Origin: Bacteroidetes bacterium HGW-Bacteroidetes-2
GTDB lineage: Bacteria; Bacteroidota; Bacteroidia; Flavobacteriales; Flavobacteriaceae
DNA length: 64,000 bases
Assembly: GCA_002842575.1 (NCBI GenBank)
Contig: PHDJ01000009.1
Coordinates: 1-64,000, forward strand
Reading direction: 5' to 3'
The notes under the pieces were generated by a model. That model had not been told where the DNA came from. It searched no databases and worked only from the letters and a program-made list of their open reading frames with translations. Numbering within the stretch: position 1 is the stretch's first letter; each line of letters starts with the position of its first letter. Positions 10,150-20,289 of this stretch are shown here, one piece after another. A program made the translations under genes and the position numbers.

Positions 10150-10779
10150 ATGCTTTATAAAACTACATTATTTGTTACGGTATTTCTCACCTCCTTAGTT
10201 TCAGCGCAAGTGGGAGTAGGAACAGAATATCCAGTAGCAGACCTTCACGTGGCTGGGGAAATGCTAGTACAAGAAACCTTTAGCATTTCAAAACTGCCCT
10301 CGGTAACTAACAATGACGAAGATTTTAAACTGTTAACCAGAATTACAAATTCAAATCCGTTGGGAGAAATAACGGTTTTAGATGTTGATTCCTTAACGGT
10401 GGCTCCTGTTAATGTGGTGAATTACATTTTTACAGACATTGCACTAGACAATCTTTCGGATGTTAATTTACAATATGACGCCAATAAATATATCGTAGGT
10501 ATTGCCAATTTTAGATACTTAGGTGATGCTATTAAAAAAAATGTTGTAGGAGACAAAATATCTATTGGCACTTTTGTAATCAGAACTTTTATAAGTGGTG
10601 GTCTTTGGCATTTAGAAATCAAAAATAGAGATTTAGACCTTGATGTGGGCGATGTACTTGAATACCACATAACCTTTATTATATATGACAAATCCTATTA
10701 CAGAAATTTACCACCTATTATAACCAATTTAAATGGATCAAATACTGGCTCGGCATCCTCCATTCCAGATTTATATTAA
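10150..10779 (+). CDS. secreted hypothetical protein with N-terminal QVGVGTEYP motif (tandem paralog 2)
   Basis: Signal peptide; same architecture as its neighbours; C-terminal GSASSIPDLY. Confidence 0.7.
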   Translation: MLYKTTLFVTVFLTSLVSAQVGVGTEYPVADLHVAGEMLVQETFSISKLPSVTNNDEDFKLLTRITNSNPLGEITVLDVDSLTVAPVNVVNYIFTDIALDNLSDVNLQYDANKYIVGIANFRYLGDAIKKNVVGDKISIGTFVIRTFISGGLWHLEIKNRDLDLDVGDVLEYHITFIIYDKSYYRNLPPIITNLNGSNTGSASSIPDLY

Positions 10780-10786
10780 AAACGAC

Positions 10787-11431
10787 ATGAAACCATTTCT
10801 TCACATTCTGTTCATTTTGCTCTATTTTCCTTTATGGAGTCAGGTAGGTATTCATACTACCATACCTTCAGCCACATTAGATGTTGTGGGTAAAGTAAAA
10901 ATAAACCAAAGCTTATTTTTAGAAAATCCTGGAAACTATTTACAAATAAGAGGTTCAAGACTTTTAATACGAACAAAAGAAAATCAAATTATAAAATATA
11001 ATATTGATGAAAGTAAATATGGCCCTATAAATTCCGCTCAATTTGTTTTTAGAAATACGTCCACAAACGGACTTCAGGATTATGACACAAAAATAGATAC
11101 CTCTACCTATATAGTAACCGTGCAAGGCTATTATTTTACAGCGGCAAACAACGATACCAACGTACTATTACATAGCAATCTGGCAGATATCAATATAGAA
11201 GGCTATCAAATTTATGCGTATCCAAATACAAATACCGGAACATGGTTTTTAAGGGCTTTTATTAATGATTCTACATTTAGAAGTGGCAATGGCTTTGTGG
11301 ACAATCCTATTGATCTTTTTCTGAATCTAATCATTTACAGAAAAGGGTTTATTGCAAAGACATTACAAAACATTACAGTTTCTATGGAAAATTCAGAAAC
11401 AGGAATGGCACCATTACCTTTAGGGTTTTAA
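10787..11431 (+). CDS. secreted hypothetical protein with N-terminal QVGIHTTIP motif (tandem paralog 3)
   Basis: Start trimmed to MKPFLHILFILLYFPLWSQ signal peptide; same architecture; C-terminal GMAPLPLGF. Confidence 0.7.
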   Translation: MKPFLHILFILLYFPLWSQVGIHTTIPSATLDVVGKVKINQSLFLENPGNYLQIRGSRLLIRTKENQIIKYNIDESKYGPINSAQFVFRNTSTNGLQDYDTKIDTSTYIVTVQGYYFTAANNDTNVLLHSNLADINIEGYQIYAYPNTNTGTWFLRAFINDSTFRSGNGFVDNPIDLFLNLIIYRKGFIAKTLQNITVSMENSETGMAPLPLGF

Positions 11432-11501
11432 ATAGTATTAGCCAAAATTATTACTCCATTTATTTGCTTTAAAACCTTGTATTAGAATTTTGGTGACAAA
11501 A

Positions 11502-11535
11502 AAATCCAAAGCAGCTGTTGCTTTGGATTTTTATT
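11502..11535. terminator. bidirectional intrinsic terminator
   Basis: AAATCCAAAGCA-GCTGT-TGCTTTGGATTT, with A/T tracts, between convergent genes. Confidence 0.85.
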
Positions 11536-11569
11536 TTTGAGGAGTAGATACATTCTTTTGAGCTAAAAA

Positions 11570-12670
11570 TTATTTTGAACTTTTTTCATAATCTAAGTAT
11601 CCTTTAGCACCAGACGTATAAAAAGTATCTTTATCCCAGTCAGTAAGAGGGCTATTTTTTGAAAATCGTTCCACCAAATCTGGATTGGAAACAAATGGCT
11701 TTCCAAAAGCAACCAAATCGGCATCACCAGCTTCAATAACTGCATTTCCTTTTTCCTGATTAAATGCGGTATTAATTATTAAAGTACCTTTAAATATTGG
11801 CCTGTATCGCTTTGCTATTTGGATTACTGCATGCGGCACTTCAGAAACATCGGTAAAAGGTTCAGAGAGATGCAGGTATGCTAAAGTATAATTATTCAAT
11901 TTATGGATAATATAGTCAAATGTAGGTATTGTTTCTTCGTCCATGGTCATTCCAAAAACCCCATGAAGCGAAGGATTTAATCGAAGTCCAATTCTGTTTT
12001 CAGGCATCACTTTTTTTATGGCGTCTATAGTTTCAAAAAGGATTCTTGCTCGATTTTCAATACTTCCACCATAAGCATCTTTGCGATGGTTAGAAGTAGC
12101 ATTAAAAAACTGATGAAACAAATAGCCGTTAGACGAATGAATTTCTACACCATCAAAACCCGCATCCATAGCATTTTTAGCTGCGATTGCAAAATCATTG
12201 ATGGTGGTTTTAATTTCAGCAACCGTCATTTCTTTTGGTGTTACTGTGTTTTTTAAGCCATCAGGGGTGAACGATTGTGCATTTGGATTAATGGCTGAGG
12301 GCGCTAAAGGCAATTCCCCTTTGTGAAAATCAGGATGTGACATTCGTCCCACGTGCCATAGCTGAATAAAAATTCGGCCATTGGCTTCATGAACTTTTTT
12401 GGTCACTTCCTTCCACCCTTCTACTTGTTCTTTAGAATAAATACCGGGGGTGTTGATGTAACCAACTGCCCTTTCAGACACTTGAGACCCTTCTGAAATG
12501 ATTAAACCAGCAGAAGCACGTTGTGCATAGTATTCGCCTTGTAATGCTGCTGTTGGAATATTACCCCTATTGTTTGCCCTGCTTCGTGTCATAGGAGCCA
12601 TAACCACACGATTTGGTAACTCTAAATCATTTAGACGATAGGGTTGTAATAAAGCTTGTTCATTTTTCAT
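11570..12670 (-). CDS. alkene reductase / Old Yellow Enzyme family NADH:flavin oxidoreductase
   Basis: NRVVMAPMTRSRA; FIQLWHVGRMSHP; GFDGVEIHSSNGYLFHQFF. Confidence 0.92.
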   Translation of the reverse strand: MKNEQALLQPYRLNDLELPNRVVMAPMTRSRANNRGNIPTAALQGEYYAQRASAGLIISEGSQVSERAVGYINTPGIYSKEQVEGWKEVTKKVHEANGRIFIQLWHVGRMSHPDFHKGELPLAPSAINPNAQSFTPDGLKNTVTPKEMTVAEIKTTINDFAIAAKNAMDAGFDGVEIHSSNGYLFHQFFNATSNHRKDAYGGSIENRARILFETIDAIKKVMPENRIGLRLNPSLHGVFGMTMDEETIPTFDYIIHKLNNYTLAYLHLSEPFTDVSEVPHAVIQIAKRYRPIFKGTLIINTAFNQEKGNAVIEAGDADLVAFGKPFVSNPDLVERFSKNSPLTDWDKDTFYTSGAKGYLDYEKSSK

Positions 12671-12678
12671 ATTTATAA

Positions 12679-13359
12679 TTAAGATATTTTAGCCATTAAT
12701 TTTTCAGCTACTAGTGAGGAAGATGCAGGATTTTGCCCAGTAATTAAAAGGCCATCGTCCACAGCATAGGGTTGCCAATCGCCTATTTTACTATAAATAC
12801 CACCATTTTCTTTCAGCATATCTTCTAATAAAAAAGGGACTATTTCTGTTAGTTGTACAACAGCTTCTTCTTCATTTGTAAAACCGGTTACTTTTTTAGT
12901 GTTCACAAGGGGTTTACCATCTATTCCTTTTACGTATTTTAAAACCGCAGGAGCGTGACAAACAAAAGCAACAGGCTTGTTTTGTTTATTGAAATTCTCA
13001 ATAAGTGCTATGGAGGTTTTATTTTCTACTAAATCCCACAAAACACCATGGCCCCCTGGATAAAAAACCGCATCATAATCATTAACATTAATTGTATCTA
13101 ATTTGTGTGTATGTGCTAATATTTTTTTTGTAGGCTCATCCTTCTCAAAACGTTTTGTTGCTTGGGTTGCGGCATCTTCAGCATCGCTAGAAGGATCAAT
13201 AGGAGGTTGCCCACCTTTAGGAGAAGCAAGAGTTACTTCAAACCCTTTGTCTTTTAGTATATAATAAGGTGCTGCAAATTCTTCCACCCAAAATCCTGTT
13301 TTATGTCCAGTATTTCCTAATGAATCATTGCTGGTAAGCACAAATAATACATTTTTCAT
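12679..13359 (-). CDS. DJ-1/PfpI (HchA-like) type 1 glutamine amidotransferase domain protein
   Basis: YDAVFYPGGHG and PVAFVCHAPAVL nucleophile elbow. Confidence 0.9.
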   Translation of the reverse strand: MKNVLFVLTSNDSLGNTGHKTGFWVEEFAAPYYILKDKGFEVTLASPKGGQPPIDPSSDAEDAATQATKRFEKDEPTKKILAHTHKLDTINVNDYDAVFYPGGHGVLWDLVENKTSIALIENFNKQNKPVAFVCHAPAVLKYVKGIDGKPLVNTKKVTGFTNEEEAVVQLTEIVPFLLEDMLKENGGIYSKIGDWQPYAVDDGLLITGQNPASSSLVAEKLMAKIS

Positions 13360-13449
13360 AGTTTTGACTTTTAAAAATTAATACCCCAAAAATAAGCTTA
13401 TCTAGAATCTTAGTTGTTGATGTAGGTCAATAAAAAACGTTAATTACTG

Positions 13450-14028
13450 TTAAGAGTTGGCAACTTCTTTTCGTATTCGGCTTAGGCTTTCGGGTTGGAT
13501 TCCTAAATAATTTGCTATTTGATAATTAGTGATGCGTTCTTCTATTTTTGGATAGGTGGTACAGAATTCTATATACCTTTCTGTGCCGCTATTTTGAAGA
13601 AAAGATAAAACCCTAACTCTTAGAGAAACAAATGCTTTGGTAGTAATAATTCGGAAAAAGCGTTCAAATTTAGGAATACGAAAAAACAAGGTTTCTAAAG
13701 CATCATTACTTATTCCTAATAGAACGGAATCTTCAATTGCCTCCACAAATAGTTGCGCAGGAGAACCATCAAAAAATGCTTGAAAATCACTAATCCACCA
13801 ATCTTCTATTGCAAATTGCAAAATATGTTTATTGCCTAATTCATCTAAATAATAAGCATTTAAACAGCCTTTAACCACATAATATTGATTTTTAACCAAC
13901 TGACCCGCTTCTATTAAAAATTCTTTTTTTTTCAGGGAATACCCTTGAAGAATTCCAGTGAATTCTTCTTTTTCAGGAGATGTCAATGCAATATATTTAG
14001 AAATCTGATAGAGAATATTTTTGTACAT
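13450..14028 (-). CDS. Crp/Fnr family transcriptional regulator
   Basis: cNMP-binding-like fold; C-terminal HTH NYQIANYLGIQPESLSRIRKE. Confidence 0.85.
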   Translation of the reverse strand: MYKNILYQISKYIALTSPEKEEFTGILQGYSLKKKEFLIEAGQLVKNQYYVVKGCLNAYYLDELGNKHILQFAIEDWWISDFQAFFDGSPAQLFVEAIEDSVLLGISNDALETLFFRIPKFERFFRIITTKAFVSLRVRVLSFLQNSGTERYIEFCTTYPKIEERITNYQIANYLGIQPESLSRIRKEVANS

Positions 14029-14322
14029 AAATAAATAAAAAAGGAATCGTATTAAAACGCAGAAGATACAGTAAAAAAAATAAAATTAGTTCATAAGCTG
14101 TTTATAAAAAAAACGGAAATAAAACTTTTGTTCATTAAATTTATAAACTTTTAAAGTAAGGAAATTTCATTAGTTTAGACAAAGTGAAAATAAATTTTTA
14201 AAATTTTTGAATTAAAAAGAAGGATACATTAGACACTTTAATTTTAACTAATACCTTAAAAATAATTCAGAAGTAGATATTTTTTTAACACCTTAAATTG
14301 CACTAAAAATAAAATTCTAAAG

Positions 14323-14955
14323 ATGACTAAAGGATACGTTATTGCCATAGCATGGCCAGAAACACTATGCAAAAAAGCAGGTGCATGGTATGACGGTATG
14401 ATGCAATATATAGGTGTTTGTAAAAATCATTACTATAAAGTGGGTCATGCAGCGTTAGTTTTAGTAAACGGTGAAAACGGAAATTGTCATTATTTTGACT
14501 TTGGTCGCTATCATGCACCCCATGGCCATGGACGCGTTCGGGATGAAGAAACTGACCATGATTTAAAAATACACACGAAGGCTACCTTTTCGCCTTCCGG
14601 GGAAATAGAAAATTTTGAGGAAATATTAAACGAATTAAAGCAAAATGTATCTTGTCATGGCACTGGTGCTTTGCATGCTTCCTATAATGAAATTGATTTT
14701 AATAAAGGATTTAACACCGCAAAAAAAATGCAGGAAAACAGTCCTTTACCCTATGGACCCTTTATTTTAAAAGGCACGAATTGCTCGCGTTTTGTTAGAA
14801 CAATTATTCTTTCAGCAAATCCTGCTTTAGAATCGCTTGTTAAAATTTCTTTACCTTGGATGCTCACCCCTACTCCAGGACATAACGTAAATGCCTTACC
14901 GTACAAAAAAATCATCCACGATAGTCAAGAAGTACTAACCTTTGAAACCAGTTAA
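14323..14955 (+). CDS. conserved hypothetical; candidate permuted papain-like (NlpC/P60 superfamily) protein
   Basis: GHAALVLV (His) upstream of GTNCSRFVR (Cys), in the order expected for circularly permuted NlpC/P60-like enzymes. Confidence 0.5.
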   Translation: MTKGYVIAIAWPETLCKKAGAWYDGMMQYIGVCKNHYYKVGHAALVLVNGENGNCHYFDFGRYHAPHGHGRVRDEETDHDLKIHTKATFSPSGEIENFEEILNELKQNVSCHGTGALHASYNEIDFNKGFNTAKKMQENSPLPYGPFILKGTNCSRFVRTIILSANPALESLVKISLPWMLTPTPGHNVNALPYKKIIHDSQEVLTFETS

Positions 14956-14970
14956 AACCCACTCTTAATA

Positions 14971-15267
14971 ATGACGATTCCAAAAACACTTCCCGCACCA
15001 AGCAAGCCGCCGCATCTTTCTAAAGAAATACAATGGTTGTCAGGTGAAGGGGCTGGATCCTGGTTTTTAATTGTTTTAGAAAATGAAACCTATAAAATAA
15101 CACGATATGCCGCTGATGGTACCAAAGAGTGCGAAGGTATTTTTGAAATGGTAAATAAGCTGCCTTTTGATATCCATCAAAAATATACTTTTACCCATTT
15201 AAGTCATTGTAATAAGGTTAGTCTTTTACAAAATAATACGCTCATTATTTTTAAGAGAGTATCGTGA
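14971..15267 (+). CDS. hypothetical 98-aa protein, 15 nt downstream of the papain-like candidate
   Basis: Intact ORF, same strand, short spacing; no family recognised. Confidence 0.6.
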   Translation: MTIPKTLPAPSKPPHLSKEIQWLSGEGAGSWFLIVLENETYKITRYAADGTKECEGIFEMVNKLPFDIHQKYTFTHLSHCNKVSLLQNNTLIIFKRVS

Positions 15268-15332
15268 ATGCATAATCTAAAAAAAGCTGCTAATAGCCTT
15301 TAAATCTTTTACCATAACTAGAATTTTAAAAA

Positions 15333-16172
15333 ATGAAAAATCGCTTTTTAGATGTTCATGACGTTGTAAGTGAAATGAGCAAGGAAACTTGGAAAAATAT
15401 TCAGAGTTTTACCTTTCTCAAAGCCCTAACTCTTTCTATTTTGGCAGGTGCCTTTATCACTTTTGGCGCATTGTTTTCGGTATTAATATCTGCTGGTGTA
15501 AAAACCACAGGACTGATGCTATTGCTTCAAGGTTTTGGTTTTTCTGTAGGTTTTTTTATGGTAATTCTCTCTGGTGCTCTTTTGTTTACTGAAACCAATG
15601 TTGTTTTACCTGCTTCCCTGTTAAATTGCAGTACAAAACAGCTCATAATAGGTGCACTTAAATTTTGGGTAGTTGCTATTGTAGGAAACATATTAGGAGC
15701 TTATTTTGTAGGTATGCTAATTCATTATGCACAGCAATATCCAACAGAGGTAATGGAAGGACTATCACACATTATCGAAAAAAAAATGTATTACTACCGC
15801 GGTCATGATGCCCATCATTGGTTTCAGGCATTAGTATCAGGAATGTTTGGAAACTGGCTCGTAGGTTTGGCTGCTGTTTTTTCGCTAATGGGAAAAACCA
15901 TTATAGGAAAGTATATTCCTATTTTTCTAGCCGTAAGTTTATTTGTAGCCGCAAACTTCCAACACAGTCCGGCAAATATGGGTTACTTTTCACTTATTAT
16001 GCCAACTGGAAATGGTCCTGGATGGGAAAATGCTATATTTTGGAACTTAATACCTGCCGCAATTGGCAACATATTAGGTGGCACTTTTCTGGTAGCATTA
16101 CCATTTTGGTATGCCCTTAGTCCATCCAAAAAAAATAAAATTGGAGAACTTAATAAAAATAAATTCTTATAA
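15333..16172 (+). CDS. formate/nitrite transporter (FNT) family protein
   Basis: FQHSPANMGYFS central-His motif; GNILGGTFLVALPFWY; about six TM segments. Confidence 0.85.
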   Translation: MKNRFLDVHDVVSEMSKETWKNIQSFTFLKALTLSILAGAFITFGALFSVLISAGVKTTGLMLLLQGFGFSVGFFMVILSGALLFTETNVVLPASLLNCSTKQLIIGALKFWVVAIVGNILGAYFVGMLIHYAQQYPTEVMEGLSHIIEKKMYYYRGHDAHHWFQALVSGMFGNWLVGLAAVFSLMGKTIIGKYIPIFLAVSLFVAANFQHSPANMGYFSLIMPTGNGPGWENAIFWNLIPAAIGNILGGTFLVALPFWYALSPSKKNKIGELNKNKFL

Positions 16173-16251
16173 TTAAGGTTTCTATATTTTAAAATTACTT
16201 AGATTTAAAAAACATCTTTTTAAACCAATTAAAACCCTCTAACTATAAATT

Positions 16252-16812
16252 ATGAGCAGAATCCATGTAATTCAACCAAAAGACGCACAAGGAAGATTGA
16301 AAGAAATCTATGTAGAAATTGAGCAAAAACGAGGCCAGCTTGCCGAGGTGCATAAAATACAAAGTTTAAGACCTGAAAGTATCGTTAAACATATGGATTT
16401 GTATATGGAAATTATGTTTTCGAGATCAGAACTTTCTCGCGCACAACGTGAAATGATTGCGGTGGTCGTTTCCGTAGCTAATCAATGTTCTTATTGCGCC
16501 ACTCACCACGGAAATGCACTGCTACATTATTGGAAAGACCCAGATACATTAGAACTTTTAAAAACCAACTTCCATTCGCTTGGTCTTTCCGATAAAGAAA
16601 TAGGTCTGTGTGAATTTGCAAAAACATTAACCCTACATCCTGAAATAAACCTTCATGAAGATATAACCCAGAAGTTAAAATCTCTTAATTTTAGTGATTC
16701 TGCAATATTAGATGCTACCTTAGTAGTCTCCTATTTTAATTTTGTAAACAGAATGGTTTTAACTCTAGGAGTAGCATTAGAAACCGACGGAGGAAAAAAC
16801 TATAACTATTAA
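16252..16812 (+). CDS. peroxidase-related / AhpD-like carboxymuconolactone decarboxylase family enzyme
   Basis: MIAVVVSVANQCSYCATHHGNAL CxxC motif. Confidence 0.87.
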   Translation: MSRIHVIQPKDAQGRLKEIYVEIEQKRGQLAEVHKIQSLRPESIVKHMDLYMEIMFSRSELSRAQREMIAVVVSVANQCSYCATHHGNALLHYWKDPDTLELLKTNFHSLGLSDKEIGLCEFAKTLTLHPEINLHEDITQKLKSLNFSDSAILDATLVVSYFNFVNRMVLTLGVALETDGGKNYNY

Positions 16813-16875
16813 AACGCCGATAGGATTTTTTTTATTTAAACGCTTTCGTAATTAACTCTTTTAATACCACTAACG

Positions 16876-18243
16876 ATGAAATTTGATGCAATTATAATAG
16901 GTACAGGACAAGCAGGACCCTCTTTGGCAGCAAGCTTGGCAAAAAACGGACTCAAAGTTGCCATCATTGAAAAAGGCTCTCTAGGAGGTACTTGCGTTAA
17001 CGTGGGTTGCACACCTACAAAGGCTTATGTGGCAAGTGCAAGAAGGGCTTATATTGCTAAAAACAGTGCCGATTTAGGCATAGAAATAAAAGGCAGCGTT
17101 CATATCAACCTTAAAGTAATCAAACAACGAAAAAATAAAATAATACAGGATTCAAGAAACGGGCTGGAAGAAATGTTTAGCACCAATGAAAACATTACCC
17201 TTATACGAGGTAAAGGTCGTTTTGTAGATGCCAATTCGGTTGAAGTAAATGGAGACGTTTATACGGCAGAAAAAATTTATATTAATGTAGGCGGCAAGCC
17301 TAGAATACCTGAAGGATTTAATGATGTACCATTTTTAACCAATGAAACCATCCTAGATTTAGAAGAAATTCCTGATCACCTTATTATTGTGGGTGGCGGA
17401 TATATAGGTTTGGAATTTGGTCAAATGTTTCGTCGCTTTGGAAGCAAGGTAACTATTTTAGATCGTGGCGACTATCTGCTTAAGAAGGAAGACCCTGAAT
17501 TTGGTCAAGCTATTGCTGAAATTTTCAAGCATGAAGGCATCCATATACAATTATATTCAGATTGTATAAGTGCTAAAAAAGTAGGAAATCAAATAGAGGT
17601 AACTACAAATTGCACCGAAGGGAGTCCCACTTTAAAAGGTTCGCATGTGTTACTTGCAACCGGAAGAATACCTAACACGGATGATTTAGGCCTAGAAAAA
17701 GCGAAGATAGAAACCGATAAAAGAGGATATATTAAAGTAAATAACCAACTACAAACTAATATAAGACACATTTGGGCACTTGGCGATTGTAACGGGCAAG
17801 GTGCTTTTACACATACTGCTTATAACGATTTTCAAATAGTAAACTCCCATCTTTTTGAATCTAAAAAAAGATATCTGTCAGATCGATTTTTATGTTATGC
17901 TGCTTTTATTGACCCCCCAATAGCTAGAGTAGGAATGAATGAAGCCGATATAAAAAAAGCGGGTATTTTAGCAAAAGTAGCGAGCAGACCGATGTCAAAA
18001 ATAGCAAGAGCCAAAGAAATGGGAGAAACGCAAGGGATGCTCAAAATATTTTTGGAAGCCGAAACAGATAAAATTTTAGGAGCCACCTTTTTGGGCACAG
18101 GAGCAGATGAATACATCCATACCATCCTGGATCAAATGTACGCTGGAATGCCCTACTCTATAATTAGAGATGCCATCCATATTCACCCTACCATAAGCGA
18201 ATTACTTCCTACGATGTTAGAAAACCCACAACCTTTAGTTTAG
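16876..18243 (+). CDS. FAD-dependent pyridine nucleotide-disulfide oxidoreductase (MerA/Lpd-like, no C-terminal CC)
   Basis: GTCVNVGCTPTKA redox motif, GGGYIGLEFG, C-terminal HPTISE. Confidence 0.9.
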   Translation: MKFDAIIIGTGQAGPSLAASLAKNGLKVAIIEKGSLGGTCVNVGCTPTKAYVASARRAYIAKNSADLGIEIKGSVHINLKVIKQRKNKIIQDSRNGLEEMFSTNENITLIRGKGRFVDANSVEVNGDVYTAEKIYINVGGKPRIPEGFNDVPFLTNETILDLEEIPDHLIIVGGGYIGLEFGQMFRRFGSKVTILDRGDYLLKKEDPEFGQAIAEIFKHEGIHIQLYSDCISAKKVGNQIEVTTNCTEGSPTLKGSHVLLATGRIPNTDDLGLEKAKIETDKRGYIKVNNQLQTNIRHIWALGDCNGQGAFTHTAYNDFQIVNSHLFESKKRYLSDRFLCYAAFIDPPIARVGMNEADIKKAGILAKVASRPMSKIARAKEMGETQGMLKIFLEAETDKILGATFLGTGADEYIHTILDQMYAGMPYSIIRDAIHIHPTISELLPTMLENPQPLV

Positions 18244-18626
18244 AAAAAATTACAAGTACCATTTTAAACTATTTTCAAAACTTAATTCTAACACACTTTT
18301 ACAAATTCTTTCTACTTATAAAAGAAGACTTTCTTTTAATTGTAAACGCAATTTCAAAATTTAACTTTTTAAAAAAATAAACATTGTACTTATTTCAACC
18401 ATTTTTTCCATGTTTTTTCTTCATATAAATATTAAAATAAAAATGTTAAGATGAACAGCAATAAACTATAAATTAACACTTTAACATCAAAAAACAATTG
18501 TTAATTTCTTCCAATGAATCTAAAAGAATGCAAAAAATTTTATTTTTTCTGTTAGTTACTTAACTCTTTTAAGACTATTACCTCATAAAAGAAGAAATTA
18601 AATATTTTAAACCAAAAAGCACTAAA

Positions 18627-19103
18627 ATGACAAGAAAAAAAATAATAAAAACAACCCTAATAACAATTTCCGTTTTAATTGTAATAGGAATAGGTACTGC
18701 GCTATACTTATTTAATATGCCTCACCGAGATGTACAAAACACCAAGTCTGACTATTTTCTTTCAGCAAATGAAATCGTAGAGGAATATTTAAAGGATAAA
18801 GATGCTGCAAATATAAAATATTTAGATGCAGAAGGCGAATCTAAAATTCTAGAAGTTAAAGGAGTTGTAGCAAAAATAGACACCGATTTTAATGGTCAAA
18901 AAGTGGTGTTATTACAATCTAATGATTCTCCAGCAGGCGTAAGCTGTACCTTTCCTATAGATTTTATTGAAGAAACCCCTATAACTCTAGGACAAACCCT
19001 TACCATAAAAGGTGTAATACGTTCTGGAGCAGAATATAATGAAGATTTGGACATGTATGAAAATGTCCTTCTAGATAAATGCAGTTTAATAAATAACAAA
19101 TAA
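18627..19103 (+). CDS. membrane-anchored OB-fold (tRNA_anti-like) protein
   Basis: N-terminal TM; KYLDAEGESKILEVKGVVAKID...TLTIKGVIRSG...DKCSL pattern. Confidence 0.65.
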   Translation: MTRKKIIKTTLITISVLIVIGIGTALYLFNMPHRDVQNTKSDYFLSANEIVEEYLKDKDAANIKYLDAEGESKILEVKGVVAKIDTDFNGQKVVLLQSNDSPAGVSCTFPIDFIEETPITLGQTLTIKGVIRSGAEYNEDLDMYENVLLDKCSLINNK

Positions 19104-19139
19104 ATACATCCATTTTTAATTAATTTAATACAAACACCT

Positions 19140-19703
19140 ATGAAAAATTCAGCAATTTTAATGATTTTAATGACCGTAGTAACTCTTACTACCACATTTG
19201 CACAATCGAGCGATAAATTAGTAAGCTCTGAAACACACATCAAATTCTTTTCTACTACCCCAGCAGAGGATATTGAATCTAATAATTTTAAATCTGTAAG
19301 TACTTTAAATGCAGCAACTGGTGAAATCGTTTTTTCTGTACCTATGCAAAGTTTTGAGTTTGAAAAAGCGTTAATGCAAAAACACTTTAACAGTAATAAG
19401 TTTCTAGATACATCTAAAAATCCAAAAGCTACTTTAAAAGGAAAATTAAACAATTTAGATGCTGTAAACTTTAGTAAAGATGGCGTTTATAATGCTTCCG
19501 TTACAGGTGATTTAACCATTAATGGTATTACAAAACCAGTAACTGAAAATGTAACCTTTGAGGTGAAAGGAAATGAAATTTTAATGAATTCAAAATTTAA
19601 TACCACCTTAGCAGACCATGAAATTGGCTTTACTAAAGGTAAACCATCCACAAATATTGCTAAAACAGTGGAGGTAACCGTAGTTGCTAAATACAAACAG
19701 TAA
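19140..19703 (+). CDS. YceI family protein
   Basis: Signal peptide; SETHIKFFS, KATLKGKL, DLTINGITKPV motifs. Confidence 0.85.
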   Translation: MKNSAILMILMTVVTLTTTFAQSSDKLVSSETHIKFFSTTPAEDIESNNFKSVSTLNAATGEIVFSVPMQSFEFEKALMQKHFNSNKFLDTSKNPKATLKGKLNNLDAVNFSKDGVYNASVTGDLTINGITKPVTENVTFEVKGNEILMNSKFNTTLADHEIGFTKGKPSTNIAKTVEVTVVAKYKQ

Positions 19704-19738
19704 TAAATAATCCCCTTATATAAAAAAAGTTTCAAATT

Positions 19739-19772
19739 AGTAGCCGGGAAAAAGTATTTCCGGCTACTTTTT
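19739..19772 (+). terminator. intrinsic terminator
   Basis: AGTAGCCGG...CCGGCTACT followed by TTTTTG downstream of the YceI gene. Confidence 0.8.
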
Positions 19773-19806
19773 GTAACTTTGAAGCAGTAACCTATAATCC
19801 TTAAAA

Positions 19807-20289
19807 ATGATAAAAGATTGTAACACAAACCTGACAGAACTTCAGGACCTTTTGTTTAAAATATCGGATAAACAATACCAACATAAGTCAGAAATACTTT
19901 CTGGTGCTTCTATTGGTCAACATTTAAGGCATGTTGTAGAATTTTATATTTGTTTGCTTTATGGTATTTCTCAACAAAAGATAAATTACGGCAACAGAGA
20001 TAGAGATCTAGAAATTGAAACCAATAGAGAAATAGCAATACAAAAGATTGTTGAAATAAAAAAGCAACTAAATTCTTTAAACATAAGTGAACGCCTGCAT
20101 CTTGAAATTGAAAGCTATACAATGGATACAAGTATAGAAAGAGAACTCCTTTATAATTTAGAGCACAGCATTCACCACCAAGCTCTAATTAAAGTAGGAT
20201 TAAAAGAGCAAAATATTGGCAGCTTAGTGAATGAAACTTTTGGGGTAGCCCCTTCTACATTAAAATATAGAAAGCAAATTCAGTACTAA
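19807..20289 (+). CDS. DinB family protein
   Basis: SIGQHLRHVVEFY and LEHSIHHQALIKVGL, typical DinB/YfiT His positions. Confidence 0.8.
   Translation: MIKDCNTNLTELQDLLFKISDKQYQHKSEILSGASIGQHLRHVVEFYICLLYGISQQKINYGNRDRDLEIETNREIAIQKIVEIKKQLNSLNISERLHLEIESYTMDTSIERELLYNLEHSIHHQALIKVGLKEQNIGSLVNETFGVAPSTLKYRKQIQY

Noticed and set aside
14323-15267. Toxin-antitoxin interpretation of the papain-like/98-aa pair
   Set aside because: Order, sizes and lack of a recognisable antitoxin do not support a specific TA claim; kept only as an untested possibility.
15389-16120. Two alternate-frame ORFs inside the FNT transporter
   Set aside because: Overlap a clear transporter in another frame; low-complexity shadow translations.
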